Shown here: positions 1 to 8,693 of the stretch, piece after piece | How the letters are laid out: the number at the start of each line of letters is the position of its first letter | Position numbering within the stretch: the stretch's first letter is position 1 | Source: Acidobacteriota bacterium | GTDB lineage: Bacteria; Acidobacteriota; Vicinamibacteria; Vicinamibacterales; UBA8438 | Length of the DNA stretch: 64,000 bases | Reading direction: 5' to 3' | Assembly: GCA_026708265.1 (NCBI GenBank) | Contig: JAPOVI010000047.1 | Span: 21,398-85,397, forward strand | The notes under the pieces: model-generated | Database searches by the model: none | Seen by the model: only the letters and a program-made list of their open reading frames with translations | What the model was told of the DNA's origin: nothing | Made by a program: the position numbers and the translations under genes

Positions 1-2
1 CG

Positions 3-746
3 GCGCGCGACGCGCGGGCGATGGAAGACGAACTCATCCTGGCCGATCTGTCGGTCGCCGAGCGGCGCATCGAACGGATCGAGAAGGACCGGCGCAAGGG
101 AGTCGCGAAGGACCAGGGAGCCGAGCTCGATCTTCTCCGGCGCGCGGCGGAGGCCCTCGAGGCGGGCACCCCGCTCCGCTCGCTCGAGTTCGACGGCGCC
201 GCCGCCAGGCTGCTCCGCGGCTTTCAGTTCCTCTCCGCCAAGCCGCTGCTGCTGGTGCTGAACGGCGATGAAGCCGATGCCGCCGTCGCCACGGAGACCG
301 CCGTGCGCACCGCGGGGCTCGACGACTTCCTGGAGCGGCCCGGCGTCCGTGCGCTCTCCGTTTGCGCGAAGATCGAGCTCGAGATCGCCGAGCTCGACCC
401 GGCGGACGCGGCGGCCTTCCTGGCCGACCTCGGCCTGCGGGGCACGGGTCTCGACCGGGTCATCCGCGCCACCTACGATCTGCTCGGCTACATCTCCTTC
501 TTCACCGTGGGCGAGGACGAATGCCGGGCCTGGTCCGTCGCGGCGGGGACGCGCGCCCAGGACGCGGCCGGCGAGATCCACACCGACATGGCGCGAGGCT
601 TCATCCGCGCCGAGGTGGTCCCCTGCGACCGACTGCTCGCCCGCGGCTCGCTTGCCGAGTGCCGCAAGCACGCCGAGGTGCGGCTCGAGGGGAAGGACTC
701 CGTCATCCGCGACGGCGACGTCGTCAACGTCCGCTTCGCGATCTGA
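3..746 (+). CDS. ychF: YchF/OLA1-family ribosome-associated ATPase, C-terminal part
   Basis: The reading frame is open to the left edge, so this is the 3' part of a gene that starts outside the window. The visible protein begins in the helical region after the G domain (LADLSVAERRIERIEK), which in YchF forms the coiled-coil insertion, and ends with a TGS domain (about the last 80 residues, with FFTVGEDECRAW and the typical ending VVNVRF). YchF binds ATP rather than GTP and associates with ribosomes; the nucleotide-binding motifs lie outside the window. The stop is followed after 3 bases by the murJ start, so the two genes are probably cotranscribed. Confidence 0.93.
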   Translation, partial: ARDARAMEDELILADLSVAERRIERIEKDRRKGVAKDQGAELDLLRRAAEALEAGTPLRSLEFDGAAARLLRGFQFLSAKPLLLVLNGDEADAAVATETAVRTAGLDDFLERPGVRALSVCAKIELEIAELDPADAAAFLADLGLRGTGLDRVIRATYDLLGYISFFTVGEDECRAWSVAAGTRAQDAAGEIHTDMARGFIRAEVVPCDRLLARGSLAECRKHAEVRLEGKDSVIRDGDVVNVRFAI

Positions 747-749
747 CGC

Positions 750-2438
750 GTGACCCCCAAGCCGCAGGCGGACCCGCCCGCGACGGAGCCCCCCGACGTT
801 GGCGGCGGATCGCGCACCGCCCGGCTTGCGGCTTCGGCCGGCGTGGTCGGCGCCGCGACCCTCGCCAGCCGCCTCCTCGGCCTGGTCCGCGACCAGGTCC
901 TCGCCTACCGCTTCGGGGCCGGCGACGCGATGGACGCCTTCAACGTGGCGTCCCGCATCCCGAACCTCATGCGCGACCTGTTCGCGGAGGGCGCGATGAG
1001 CGCGGCCTTCGTGCCGACGTTCATGCGGCGCCTGACGAAGGACGGGCGGGGGCCGGCCCTCCGGCTGGGCAACCAGGTGGTCAACGCGCTGATCGCCGCG
1101 ACGGGCGTCGTCGTCGTGGCGGCCATCCTGTTCGCGGAGCCGCTGGTGCGCGTGCTGGCCGGCGACTACGCGGAGGTGCCGGGCAAGCTCGAGCTGGCCG
1201 CGCAGCTCACCCGCATCCTGCTCCCCGTCCTGACCCTGGTCGCGGTGGCCGCCGCGATGATGGGGATGCTCAACTCCCTCGACCGCTTCTTCGTTCCCGC
1301 CCTGTCGCCGGCGATGTACAACGTGGGCATCATCGCCGGCGGCGCGCTGCTCGTCCCGCTGATGCCGGGACTGGGCCTCGCTCCCGTCGTGGCGGTGGCC
1401 GTCGGTGCGCTGCTCGGAGCCATGGGCCAGGTGGCGCTGCAGACGCCGGCGCTGTACCGGGAGGGTTTCCGCTACCGCCCCGCCCTCGACCCCTCCGACC
1501 CGGGGCTGCGGGACATCCTGCGCCTGATGGGGCCGGGCACCCTCGCCGGCGCGGCGGTGCAGATCAACCTGCTCGTCAACATGGTCCTGGCCGCCGGCGA
1601 GGGCACGGGCGCCGTCTCCTGGCTCAGCTATGCGTTCCGCGTGATGTACCTGCCGATCGGCCTGTTCGGGGTCTCGGTCGCCGCCGCCGCCGTCCCCCTT
1701 CTCTCCCGCCACGGGGCGGCGAACGACGTCGGCGGCATGCGCGAGACGGCGTCGCGGGCGCTGCGGATGACGCTGGCGATCAACTTGCCCGCCACGGTCG
1801 GCCTGATGGTGCTCGCCGTGCCGATCGTCGCGCTGATCTTCGAGCGGGGGGCCTTCACGGCGGCCGACACGTCCGCCACCGCCGACGCGCTCCTCCTGTA
1901 CGCCCCCGGGCTCGCCGGCTACGCCGCGGTGCGGATCGCCGTTCCGTGCTTCTATGCCCTCGGGAGCAGCCGCACGCCGGCGGTGCTCAGCGTGGCCGCC
2001 GTCGCGCTCAACATCGGGCTCAATCTCGTCCTGGTCAGGGTGCTCGGCTACCGCGGCCTGGCGCTCGGGACTTCCGTTGCCGCCCTGGCGAACGCTCTGG
2101 CGCTGCTGATCCTGCTACGCCGGCGGCTGGATGGCCTCGACCTGCGGCGCGTGCTGACGCTCGTCGGGAAGGTCGCGGTCGCGTCGGCCGCGATGGGTGC
2201 CGCGGCGTGGATCGTCCACGATCGGCTGCTCGACGTGTGGGAGGGCGCCGGCTTCGCGCTGCGTCTCGGCCGCCTCGCGGCCGCCATCGCGGCCGGCCTC
2301 GTGGTGCTGGTCCTCTCCGCGCGCCTCCTGCGGCTCCGGGAGCTCGACGAGGCGGCGGGACAGATCGCGGCGCGGCTGCGCCGCCGGCGAGCGGCGTCGC
2401 CGCCCAACCCCGAGCCGCCGCACCGCCCGGGCCGGTGA
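750..2438 (+). CDS. murJ: Lipid II flippase MurJ (MviN family)
   Basis: This 562-residue polytopic membrane protein has the MurJ signature near residues 70-90 (RIPNLMRDLFAEGAMSAAFVP, shared by the family) and some fourteen hydrophobic segments throughout. MurJ moves lipid-linked peptidoglycan precursor across the cytoplasmic membrane. The start is a GTG three bases after the ychF stop; residues before about 25 are polar and Pro-rich, and the first helix follows. Its TGA overlaps the ATG of the rhomboid gene by one base. The C-terminal 25 residues are Arg/Pro-rich. The length is slightly above the usual 510-530 residues because of the two polar ends. Confidence 0.95.
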   Translation: MTPKPQADPPATEPPDVGGGSRTARLAASAGVVGAATLASRLLGLVRDQVLAYRFGAGDAMDAFNVASRIPNLMRDLFAEGAMSAAFVPTFMRRLTKDGRGPALRLGNQVVNALIAATGVVVVAAILFAEPLVRVLAGDYAEVPGKLELAAQLTRILLPVLTLVAVAAAMMGMLNSLDRFFVPALSPAMYNVGIIAGGALLVPLMPGLGLAPVVAVAVGALLGAMGQVALQTPALYREGFRYRPALDPSDPGLRDILRLMGPGTLAGAAVQINLLVNMVLAAGEGTGAVSWLSYAFRVMYLPIGLFGVSVAAAAVPLLSRHGAANDVGGMRETASRALRMTLAINLPATVGLMVLAVPIVALIFERGAFTAADTSATADALLLYAPGLAGYAAVRIAVPCFYALGSSRTPAVLSVAAVALNIGLNLVLVRVLGYRGLALGTSVAALANALALLILLRRRLDGLDLRRVLTLVGKVAVASAAMGAAAWIVHDRLLDVWEGAGFALRLGRLAAAIAAGLVVLVLSARLLRLRELDEAAGQIAARLRRRRAASPPNPEPPHRPGR

Positions 2439-3238
2439 TGGTACGATGGACGCCGATGCGAGCCGTATACGGCGGTGGCGGCGGCCACTATGCGTTCGGC
2501 CCGGGACTGATGACTCCGGCGGTCCGCATGCTCCTGTGGGCCAACGTCGGCGTCTTTCTTCTCACGACGCTCGTTCCGTCGGCCTTCTACTGGGCCACGA
2601 GCCTCTTCGGACTGACCCCGCAACTGGTCCTGACGCGGCTGTGGGTGTGGCAGCCGTTCACGTACATGTTCCTGCACGGGGGCATCGGCCACATCCTGCT
2701 GAACATGCTCGTGCTCTGGATGTTCGGCACCCAGCTCGAGCGCATCTGGGGGTCGCGCTTCTTCCTGCGCTACTACTTCATAACCGGGGTCGGGGCGGGC
2801 GTCGCGACGATCGCCGCCGGTCTGCTGCCCGCGGCGTTCGCCGAGCCGACCTACGCCGGGGTGACCATCGGCGCCTCCGGTGCGATCTACGGCCTGCTGG
2901 TGGCGTTCGCGCTGTACTACCCGAACGCGCCGGTCCTGATGTTCTTCCTGTTCCCGGTACCGGCCCGCTACTTCGTGATGATCATCGGGGCGATCGCGTT
3001 CCTCTCCGTCCCCCGCAGCGGGGGCGTCGCCCACATCGCGCACCTCGGCGGGCTGGTCGTCGGCTACCTCTATCTCAGGCACCGTCGCGGCGCGGCGTCC
3101 CGGTTCGGATTCGGCCGCCTCGGGGTGATGGCGGACATCAAGTACCGCTACCTGCGCTGGAGGATGGAGCGGCTGCGGAAGCGGTTCGACGTCTACCCGG
3201 GCCGCGGCGGCCGGGACCACGAGGACCGGATCCACTGA
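2438..3238 (+). CDS. Rhomboid-family intramembrane serine protease
   Basis: The 266-residue protein has six or seven membrane segments and the complete rhomboid catalytic pair: the serine in GASGAIYG (about residue 147) and the histidine in AHIAHLGG (about residue 202). The HGGIGHILLNML motif, which places a conserved His and Asn in helix 2, is also present. Such enzymes cleave membrane proteins inside the bilayer; the substrate is unknown. The first ATG (2438) overlaps the murJ stop; a second in-frame ATG at 2456 is equally possible. The C-terminal 60 residues are basic and cytoplasmic, which is common in acidobacterial and proteobacterial members. Confidence 0.9.
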   Translation: MVRWTPMRAVYGGGGGHYAFGPGLMTPAVRMLLWANVGVFLLTTLVPSAFYWATSLFGLTPQLVLTRLWVWQPFTYMFLHGGIGHILLNMLVLWMFGTQLERIWGSRFFLRYYFITGVGAGVATIAAGLLPAAFAEPTYAGVTIGASGAIYGLLVAFALYYPNAPVLMFFLFPVPARYFVMIIGAIAFLSVPRSGGVAHIAHLGGLVVGYLYLRHRRGAASRFGFGRLGVMADIKYRYLRWRMERLRKRFDVYPGRGGRDHEDRIH

Positions 3239-3296
3239 TCCCCGACCGGCCGGCGCGCCTCGGCGAAGGGGCGGCGGCCCGCCGGGCCTCGCCGGC

Positions 3297-3701
3297 TCAC
3301 TCGCGCCCCGATGGCGGCGCCGGCCGCTCCGCGCCGGGAAGGCCGAGCCAGTCGTCCCGGACGGGGCTGAAGACCTCGATCTCGAAGGTGTCCTCGAGCG
3401 CCTCGGCCTGGTGGGGCCGGCCGGACGGGATGTGCAGTACCTCGCCCGCGCGGACGACGATCTCGTCCGGGCCGACCCGGCACCGCAGCGCGCCCTGCAG
3501 CACGTAGGTCATCTGCTCGCTCGCATGCCGGTGCAGCGGAACGTGGGCGCCGCGCTTCAGGTAGACCTGCGCCAGCATCTGCCGCCCGCCGGCCACTACC
3601 TTGCGCGAGATCATCTCGGTGACCTTCTCGACTGCTATCCCGTCCCAGCGATGGACGGCGGCGCTCGGTGGCACGGGCGGCTGGGCCGTCAGTTCGACCA
3701 T
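3297..3701 (-). CDS. Cupin-domain protein
   Basis: This is a 134-residue single-domain cupin. The metal-binding residues are visible: HRHASEQ in the first cupin motif (two His and a Glu) and PSGRPHQ in the second. It would fold as a small beta-barrel binding a divalent metal, and such proteins act as dioxygenases, isomerases or sensors; the reaction cannot be told from sequence. The C-terminal tail is Pro-rich. The gene is convergent with the rhomboid gene and divergent from the E1 gene, and looks monocistronic. Confidence 0.85.
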   Translation of the reverse strand: MVELTAQPPVPPSAAVHRWDGIAVEKVTEMISRKVVAGGRQMLAQVYLKRGAHVPLHRHASEQMTYVLQGALRCRVGPDEIVVRAGEVLHIPSGRPHQAEALEDTFEIEVFSPVRDDWLGLPGAERPAPPSGRE

Positions 3702-3768
3702 CTACTGTATCTGTTGACAAGCAAGCACTTACGCGCGAGACCGGAAGGTCGGCCGAGGCGTCGCGTCA

Positions 3769-3777
3769 TGATATAGT
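3769..3777 (+). promoter_or_regulatory. Probable extended -10 promoter for the E1 gene
   Basis: The nine bases TGATATAGT match an extended -10 element (TGN plus a five-of-six match to TATAAT). They stand out as AT-rich in a very GC-rich intergenic space and lie about 70 bases before the E1 ATG. No good -35 is seen, as is common with extended -10 promoters. A TTGACA at 3714-3719 has no matching -10 at a normal distance. Confidence 0.4.
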
Positions 3778-3848
3778 GGTTTTGCTGTGCGTGGCGTGGT
3801 CAGGCGCAGGCCGGCGTTCGGTTCCGCCCACCGCAAGGATCCTGCACC

Positions 3849-5993
3849 ATGAAGGCGTCGACGGTCACGAATGGGCTGCCGACCGGTGCGCCGTCTCCGT
3901 TCGCAGTTCGGACGGCCGGCCTTTCGCGGGAGCAGCTTCGCGCCTTCTACCGCACGATGCTGCTCTCGCGGCGGCTCGACGACAAGGAGATCCAGCTCAA
4001 GAACCAGAGCCAGAGCTACTTCCAGATCAGCGGCGCGGGCCACGAGGCCATCCAGGTCGCGGCCGGCATGGCCCTGCGCCCGGGCCACGACTGGGTCTTT
4101 CCGTACTACCGGGACCGGGCGCTCTGCCTGGCCCTCGGCGTGACGGCGACCGACATGCTGCTGAACGCGGTCGCCGCCCGCGACGATCCGCACTCGGGCG
4201 GTCGGCAGATGCCGACCCACTGGAGCTCCACCCGTCTCCGCATCGTCTCCCCCTCGAGCGCCTGCACCACGCAGTGCCTGCATGCCGTAGGGGCCGCCGA
4301 GGCCGGCCGCCTGCGCGAGCGGATGCCGGAGCTCGCGCCCGACGCCCCGGCCCAGGCCGACGAGGTCGTGCTCGTCACCCTCGGGGACGGCCAGACCAGC
4401 GGCGGGGAGTTCTGGGAGTCGCTCAACACCGCCTGCACGGGGCGGGTCCCCGTCATCTACCTCGTCGAGGACAACGGCTACGCGATATCCGTGCCCGTCG
4501 AGGTGCAGACGCCGGGCGGCGACGTCGCGCGGCTCGTCGAGTCGTTCCCGGGCCTGAAGGTGATCCGCGTCGACGGCACGGACGGCATGGCGAGCTTCCG
4601 GGCCATGACCGAAGCCGTGGCGCATGCGCGCGCGCGCTCCGGCCCGGTGCTGGTCCGGGCGCACGTAACGCGGCCGTACTCGCACTCGATGTCGGACGAC
4701 GAGCGCCACTACAAGAGCGCCGCGGAGCGCAGCATGGAGGCGGCGCGGGATCCCCTGCGGCGGTTCGCGGACTTCCTGACGGGCGGCGGGCTCGCGACGA
4801 CATCCGACCTCGAGGAGGTCGCGGCGAGCGTCGACCGCGAGATTCGGGAGGCGACCGATCTCGCCGTCGATGCGCCGAAGCCGGATGCCGCGAGCGCCAC
4901 CCTCTACGTCTACTCGCCCACCATCGACCCCGCCTCGGCGAAGTTCGAGGCGGAGCCGGCCCCCGAGGGCCGGCCGGACACGATGGTGGCGGCGATCAAC
5001 CGCACGCTGAAGGACGAGATGGCGCGCGACTCGCGCGTCGTCGTGTTCGGCGAGGACGTGGCGGACGCAAGCCGGGCCGAGCTGCTGGGCGAGGTCACCG
5101 GCAAGGGCGGCGTCTTCAAGGCCACGCTGGGCCTGCAGCGCGCCTACGGGCGCGAGCGCTGCTTCAACTCCCCGCTCGCGGAGGCCAACATCGTCGGACG
5201 GGCGATCGGCATGGCGGTGCGCGGCCTGAAGCCGGTGGTCGAGATCCAGTTCTTCGACTACATCTGGCCGGCGATGATGCAGATCCGCGACGAGCTGACG
5301 ATGCTGCGGTACCGGTCGAACAACGCGTTCTCGTGCCCGGTCGTGATTCGGGCGCCGATCGGCGGCTACCTGCGCGGCGGCTCGCTCTACCACAGCCAGT
5401 CGGGCGAGAGCATCTTCGCCCACTGCCCCGGGCTGCGGATCGCGTTCCCGTCCGACGCCGCCGACGCGGCGGGGCTGCTGCGGACCGCGATCCGCTGCGA
5501 CGACCCGGTCCTGTTCCTCGAGCACAAGCACCTCTACCGGCAGACGTACAACAAGGCCCCCTACCCGGGCGCCGACTACACGCTGCCGTTCGCGCGCTCC
5601 GCCGTCCGGCGGCCGGGCCGCGACGTCGTCGTCCTCACCTGGGGAGCCCTGGTGCAGCGCTCGCTCCTGGCGGCCGAGCGGGCGCGGGAGGACGGCATCG
5701 ACGTCATGGTCGTCGACCTGCGCACGATCACGCCCTGCGACTGGGACGGCATCGTGCAGGCCGTGCGGACCACCAACCGCGTGGTCGTCGCCCACGAGGA
5801 CCAGTTGACGTGCGGATTCGGCGCGGAGATCGCGGCCCGGATCGCGGACGAGCTGTTCGAGCACCTCGACGCGCCGGTGAAGCGCGTGGCCGCGCTGGAC
5901 TGTCCGGTCGCCTACAGCCCGGTGCTCGAGGAGGCGATACTCCCCCAGTCGGCCGACATCCTCGAGGTCGTCCGCGAGGTCGCGCGGTACTAG
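3849..5993 (+). CDS. Fused 2-oxoacid dehydrogenase E1, alpha and beta subunits in one chain
   Basis: The 714-residue protein joins an E1-alpha domain (about 20-350) to an E1-beta domain (about 378-714). The alpha half has the thiamine diphosphate motif [12 protein letters not shown] near residue 179 followed by [10 protein letters not shown]. The beta half has [10 protein letters not shown], the subunit-interface stretch [11 protein letters not shown] and a C-terminal transketolase domain ([16 protein letters not shown]). It should decarboxylate a 2-oxoacid and transfer the acyl group to a lipoyl E2. The architecture resembles branched-chain 2-oxoacid dehydrogenase E1 better than the pyruvate enzyme. 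No E2 or E3 gene is adjacent, so the substrate is uncertain. The ATG follows a purine-rich stretch. Confidence 0.9.
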   Translation: MKASTVTNGLPTGAPSPFAVRTAGLSREQLRAFYRTMLLSRRLDDKEIQLKNQSQSYFQISGAGHEAIQVAAGMALRPGHDWVFPYYRDRALCLALGVTATDMLLNAVAARDDPHSGGRQMPTHWSSTRLRIVSPSSACTTQCLHAVGAAEAGRLRERMPELAPDAPAQADEVVLVTLGDGQTSGGEFWESLNTACTGRVPVIYLVEDNGYAISVPVEVQTPGGDVARLVESFPGLKVIRVDGTDGMASFRAMTEAVAHARARSGPVLVRAHVTRPYSHSMSDDERHYKSAAERSMEAARDPLRRFADFLTGGGLATTSDLEEVAASVDREIREATDLAVDAPKPDAASATLYVYSPTIDPASAKFEAEPAPEGRPDTMVAAINRTLKDEMARDSRVVVFGEDVADASRAELLGEVTGKGGVFKATLGLQRAYGRERCFNSPLAEANIVGRAIGMAVRGLKPVVEIQFFDYIWPAMMQIRDELTMLRYRSNNAFSCPVVIRAPIGGYLRGGSLYHSQSGESIFAHCPGLRIAFPSDAADAAGLLRTAIRCDDPVLFLEHKHLYRQTYNKAPYPGADYTLPFARSAVRRPGRDVVVLTWGALVQRSLLAAERAREDGIDVMVVDLRTITPCDWDGIVQAVRTTNRVVVAHEDQLTCGFGAEIAARIADELFEHLDAPVKRVAALDCPVAYSPVLEEAILPQSADILEVVREVARY

Positions 5994-6022
5994 TCGCGCC
6001 ACCGGCGCACAGCGAGATTCCA

Positions 6023-7042
6023 GTGCCCCGCATCGCGCTCGCCGCCCTCCTGGTGCTTGCCGTCGCGGCGCCGGGCTCGAGCCAACGGGTCGAGACGCTG
6101 CAGCCGACCCGCAGCCTGCCGCCCCACATCGTCGGCGAGCTTCGGCTTCCGGCCGTGTTTCAGGAGACCCCCGACGGGCGGCGGTTCCTCTTCGACCGGC
6201 GCGGGCACCGAGTGCACCGGCTCGACCCCGGCGCGGACCGGGCCGCGGTCCTCGTGGAGATCGGTCCCGAGCCGGGCCGCCTCCTCGGCGCGGCCGCCTT
6301 CGACCTCGGGCGCACGCCGGAACGGTACTTCGTCGTCGCCGACGCGCCCGAGGGCCGGGAACGGGTGCAGATCTTCAACCTCGACGGCCGTCGCGTGAGC
6401 GGCTTCTCGCTGCCGGGGCGCGCGATGCCGCGGGTGACGCTGGACGACACGGTGCTGAGCGGCATCGGGACGCTCGAGTTCACCGGTCGCGAGATCCTGA
6501 TGAACCAGCCCGAGCTCGGCGGGCTGGTCACCCGCTTCAGCCTTCGAGGACAGCCGTTCCACACCTTCGGGGTGCTGAGAAGCACCGGGCACGAGTCCGA
6601 CCGGGACGTGCACCTGGCGCTGAACAGCGGAATCCCCCGCCTGGCGCCCGACGGCAGTTACTACTTCGTCTTCCAGACCGGGGTGCCGATGTACCGCAAG
6701 TACGACGCGCGCGGCACCCTGCTGTTCGAGCGCCACGTCGAGGGTCCGGCCCTCGATGCGACGATCAATTCGATGCCGACCACGTGGCCGCGCCGCACGC
6801 ACGAGCGGGGCGTCACGCTGCCGTTCATACCCCCGACCGTCCGGACGGCCGCGGTCGATCGGGCCGGCAACCTCTGGATCGCGCTCTCCGTGCCCGTGAT
6901 CTTCGTCTACGACCCCAACGGCGAAAAGATCCGGACCGTGCGGCTGCGGGCGGCGGGCATCCTGCGGCCCTCGAGCCTCTACTTCCCCGACCGCAGGCGG
7001 ATGCTCGTCGCGCCCGGCGGCTTCGAGTTCACGGTGTGGTGA
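6023..7042 (+). CDS. Secreted beta-propeller-like protein of unknown function
   Basis: The best start is the GTG 29 bases after the E1 stop; it gives a 339-residue protein with a clear signal peptide (IALAALLVLAVAAPGSSQ). The mature part has repeated beta-strand patterns of the six-bladed propeller type, with a late NHL-like unit (DRAGNLWIALSVPVIFVYDPNGEKIRTV). I do not recognise a specific family. It is likely exported and may bind a ligand or surface partner. Its 3' end overlaps the convergent phzF-like gene by 14 bases. Proteins of this type are frequent in Acidobacteria and are often annotated as hypothetical or 6-bladed beta-propeller. Confidence 0.7.
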   Translation: MPRIALAALLVLAVAAPGSSQRVETLQPTRSLPPHIVGELRLPAVFQETPDGRRFLFDRRGHRVHRLDPGADRAAVLVEIGPEPGRLLGAAAFDLGRTPERYFVVADAPEGRERVQIFNLDGRRVSGFSLPGRAMPRVTLDDTVLSGIGTLEFTGREILMNQPELGGLVTRFSLRGQPFHTFGVLRSTGHESDRDVHLALNSGIPRLAPDGSYYFVFQTGVPMYRKYDARGTLLFERHVEGPALDATINSMPTTWPRRTHERGVTLPFIPPTVRTAAVDRAGNLWIALSVPVIFVYDPNGEKIRTVRLRAAGILRPSSLYFPDRRRMLVAPGGFEFTVW

Positions 7043-7826
7043 GCGTCGTCCGGAACACCGTCACGGCCTGCCCGCCGAGCCGCACGCGCTCCCCGGCGAC
7101 GCGCACCCGCACGACGCCGCCCCGGGCGGAAGCCTGGTAGCCGGTCAGCGGATTCCGCCCCAGCCGGCTCCGCCAGTACGGGCCGAGGCAGCAGTGCGCC
7201 GACCCGGTGACCGGATCCTCGTCGATGCCGGCCGCCGGCGCGAAGAACCGCGAGACGAAGTCGAAGCCGCCGCCCGCCACCCGGCTCGTGACGATGACCC
7301 CGCGGCCCCCGATGCGCCGCAGCGCGGCCATGTCGGGCGCGGCCGCGCGCAGCTCCGCCTCGGAGCCGACCTCCACCAGATAGTCGAACCGGTTGCGGCC
7401 CACGTAGCGCGGCTCCACGCCGAGGGCGCCGATCAGCCCGCCCGGGGGATCGGCGGGCTCGGGCGGCTCGGCTGGGAAGTCGAGCTCGATCCAGGCTTCG
7501 CGGCTCGTCGCGCGCAGCTCCCCGGAGCGCGTCTCGAAGCGCAGGTCGGCGGTGCGCGCCGCGAGCCCCTCCTCCCAGAGGACGTGGGCGCTGGCCAGCG
7601 TGGCGTGCCCGCAGAGGTCGACCTCCACCGCCGGCGTGAACCAGCGCAGACCGTACACACCGGATGACCGCGGCACGAGGAAGGCGGTCTCCGAGAGGTT
7701 CATCTCCCGCGCCACGTTCTGCATCCAGCTCGCGTCGACCGGTTCGGGCGGCAGGCACACGGCGGCGGGGTTTCCCTCGAAGAGCGCGCGCGCGAACGCG
7801 TCCACCTGGACGAGCCTCACGTCCAC
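7029..7826 (-). CDS. PhzF-family isomerase/epimerase
   Basis: The 265-residue protein matches the PhzF fold (two diaminopimelate-epimerase-like halves). The family's catalytic glutamate lies in NLSETAFL (about residue 46), and the motifs ALFEGNPAAVC near the N terminus, DLCGHATLAS and DEDPVTGSAHCCLGPYW are all present. PhzF itself isomerises a phenazine precursor, but most homologues work outside phenazine synthesis and no phz genes are nearby, so the substrate is unknown. It is convergent with the propeller-like gene, overlapping it by 14 bases. Confidence 0.9.
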   Translation of the reverse strand: MDVRLVQVDAFARALFEGNPAAVCLPPEPVDASWMQNVAREMNLSETAFLVPRSSGVYGLRWFTPAVEVDLCGHATLASAHVLWEEGLAARTADLRFETRSGELRATSREAWIELDFPAEPPEPADPPGGLIGALGVEPRYVGRNRFDYLVEVGSEAELRAAAPDMAALRRIGGRGVIVTSRVAGGGFDFVSRFFAPAAGIDEDPVTGSAHCCLGPYWRSRLGRNPLTGYQASARGGVVRVRVAGERVRLGGQAVTVFRTTLTTP

Positions 7827-7890
7827 GTCCGCGCTCCAGCGCCAGGACCGACCGGCGACGATGCGGCCGGCCGGCGGGCGTCACGAGTCC

Positions 7891-7921
7891 GATGGTGCGT
7901 CACCCCGAGTGGCGCACCATC
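7891..7921. promoter_or_regulatory. 13-bp inverted repeat between the divergent phzF-like and atp genes
   Basis: Two arms of 13 bases (GATGGTGCGTCAC and GTGGCGCACCATC) flank a 5-base centre and pair fully with one G-U. No T-run follows on either strand, and no gene ends here: the element lies between two divergent genes. It is therefore more likely an operator, or the relic of a mobile element end, than a terminator. Confidence 0.4.
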
Positions 7922-7936
7922 ACGAGCCCGGCTCGA

Positions 7937-7966
7937 TTGCGCCACCGCGCGGCCCTTTGTTATCAT
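7937..7966 (+). promoter_or_regulatory. Candidate promoter of the ATP synthase F0 operon
   Basis: TATCAT at 7961-7966 matches the -10 consensus at five of six positions, and TTGCGC at 7937-7942 is a weak -35 at an 18-base spacing. It lies about 110 bases before the first gene of the operon in the only AT-rich patch of the spacer. Confidence 0.35.
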
Positions 7967-8073
7967 TGGCCGTTTGTTCGGTTCGGGAAGCGGCCGACCG
8001 TGTGAACAGGTCGCGAATGCGCGCCGACGGTCAGGAGTCTGCGCCGCAGCACGTGCCATGGAGAGTTCGTGGC

Positions 8074-8316
8074 ATGCCCGATGAGCGGGACTCGTCTCTG
8101 GCGCGTTCTCTGCAGTCCCTGCACGAGAATATCCGCAGAGCAGGACCGGCAGCAACGGCGAGCTACTCGCTGATCGGCGCCGTCCTTCTGTTGGGCGGCG
8201 CCGGGCTGCTCGTCGATCGCTGGCAGGGGACGGCGCCGTGGGGGGTGCTGGCCGGCCTGATCCTCGGGCTCGTCGTCGGGTTCTATCAGCTTGCGATGGT
8301 GATGTGGAGACGCTGA
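8074..8316 (+). CDS. AtpI-like ATP synthase accessory protein
   Basis: The 80-residue protein has a polar N terminus and two hydrophobic helices (SLIGAVLLLGGAGLLVDRW and GVLAGLILGLVVGFYQL). This is the pattern of the AtpQ/Gene1-like AtpI family that precedes atpB in many operons and assists assembly of the c-ring or magnesium supply. The ATG at 8074 is chosen because family members start close to the polar SLxxLxxNI segment; upstream in-frame starts at 8017 (ATG) and 8002 (GTG) would add 19 to 24 residues. It lies 4 bases before the next gene. Confidence 0.75.
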   Translation: MPDERDSSLARSLQSLHENIRRAGPAATASYSLIGAVLLLGGAGLLVDRWQGTAPWGVLAGLILGLVVGFYQLAMVMWRR

Positions 8317-8320
8317 GCCG

Positions 8321-8668
8321 ATGACGGTACTCACGCTGGCCGGAGCGACCCTCGCGTCCGGTGCGCTGGTGGCCGTCGCACTGCCCGGCGCGACCCTGGA
8401 GATCTGGCTCGGCCTCGCCGCGCCGCTCGCCGCGGCGATCTGCACGCACGTGGCGATCGCGAGGACCCACCGGCGGGACCCCGCCCGGCTCACCGGGGTC
8501 ATGGTACGACTCTTCGCGGGGAAGTTCGTCCTGTTCGGTGCGTACATCGTCCTTGCGATGACGAGCCTGCCGCTCGACGCCGCCCCGTTCCTGCTGAGCT
8601 TCGTCGCCTACTTCGCGGTGCTGCACGTCGTGGAGGCCGCGCACCTGCGCCGGCTGTCCGCCGCGTGA
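8321..8668 (+). CDS. Small polytopic membrane protein of the ATP synthase operon (subunit I-like)
   Basis: The 115-residue protein has four predicted membrane helices with a short basic loop (ARTHRRDPAR) between the second and third. Position and topology match the second AtpI-type protein (ATP synthase I) found before atpB in many bacteria, although the sequence is too divergent for a firm family call. It starts 4 bases after the AtpI-like gene and ends 25 bases before atpB, so it belongs to the same transcript and probably assists F0 assembly. Confidence 0.65.
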   Translation: MTVLTLAGATLASGALVAVALPGATLEIWLGLAAPLAAAICTHVAIARTHRRDPARLTGVMVRLFAGKFVLFGAYIVLAMTSLPLDAAPFLLSFVAYFAVLHVVEAAHLRRLSAA

Positions 8669-8693
8669 CTGCCTGTCAGGAGCCAACGAGCAG

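Noticed and set aside
362-3238. Long plus-strand open frame over ychF, murJ and the rhomboid gene
   Set aside because: Only its last part (from 2438) is the rhomboid gene. The rest is an Arg/Pro/Gly-rich shadow frame caused by high GC.
3714-3719. TTGACA as a -35 for the E1 gene
   Set aside because: No -10-like sequence lies 16-18 bases downstream; the extended -10 at 3769 is a better candidate.
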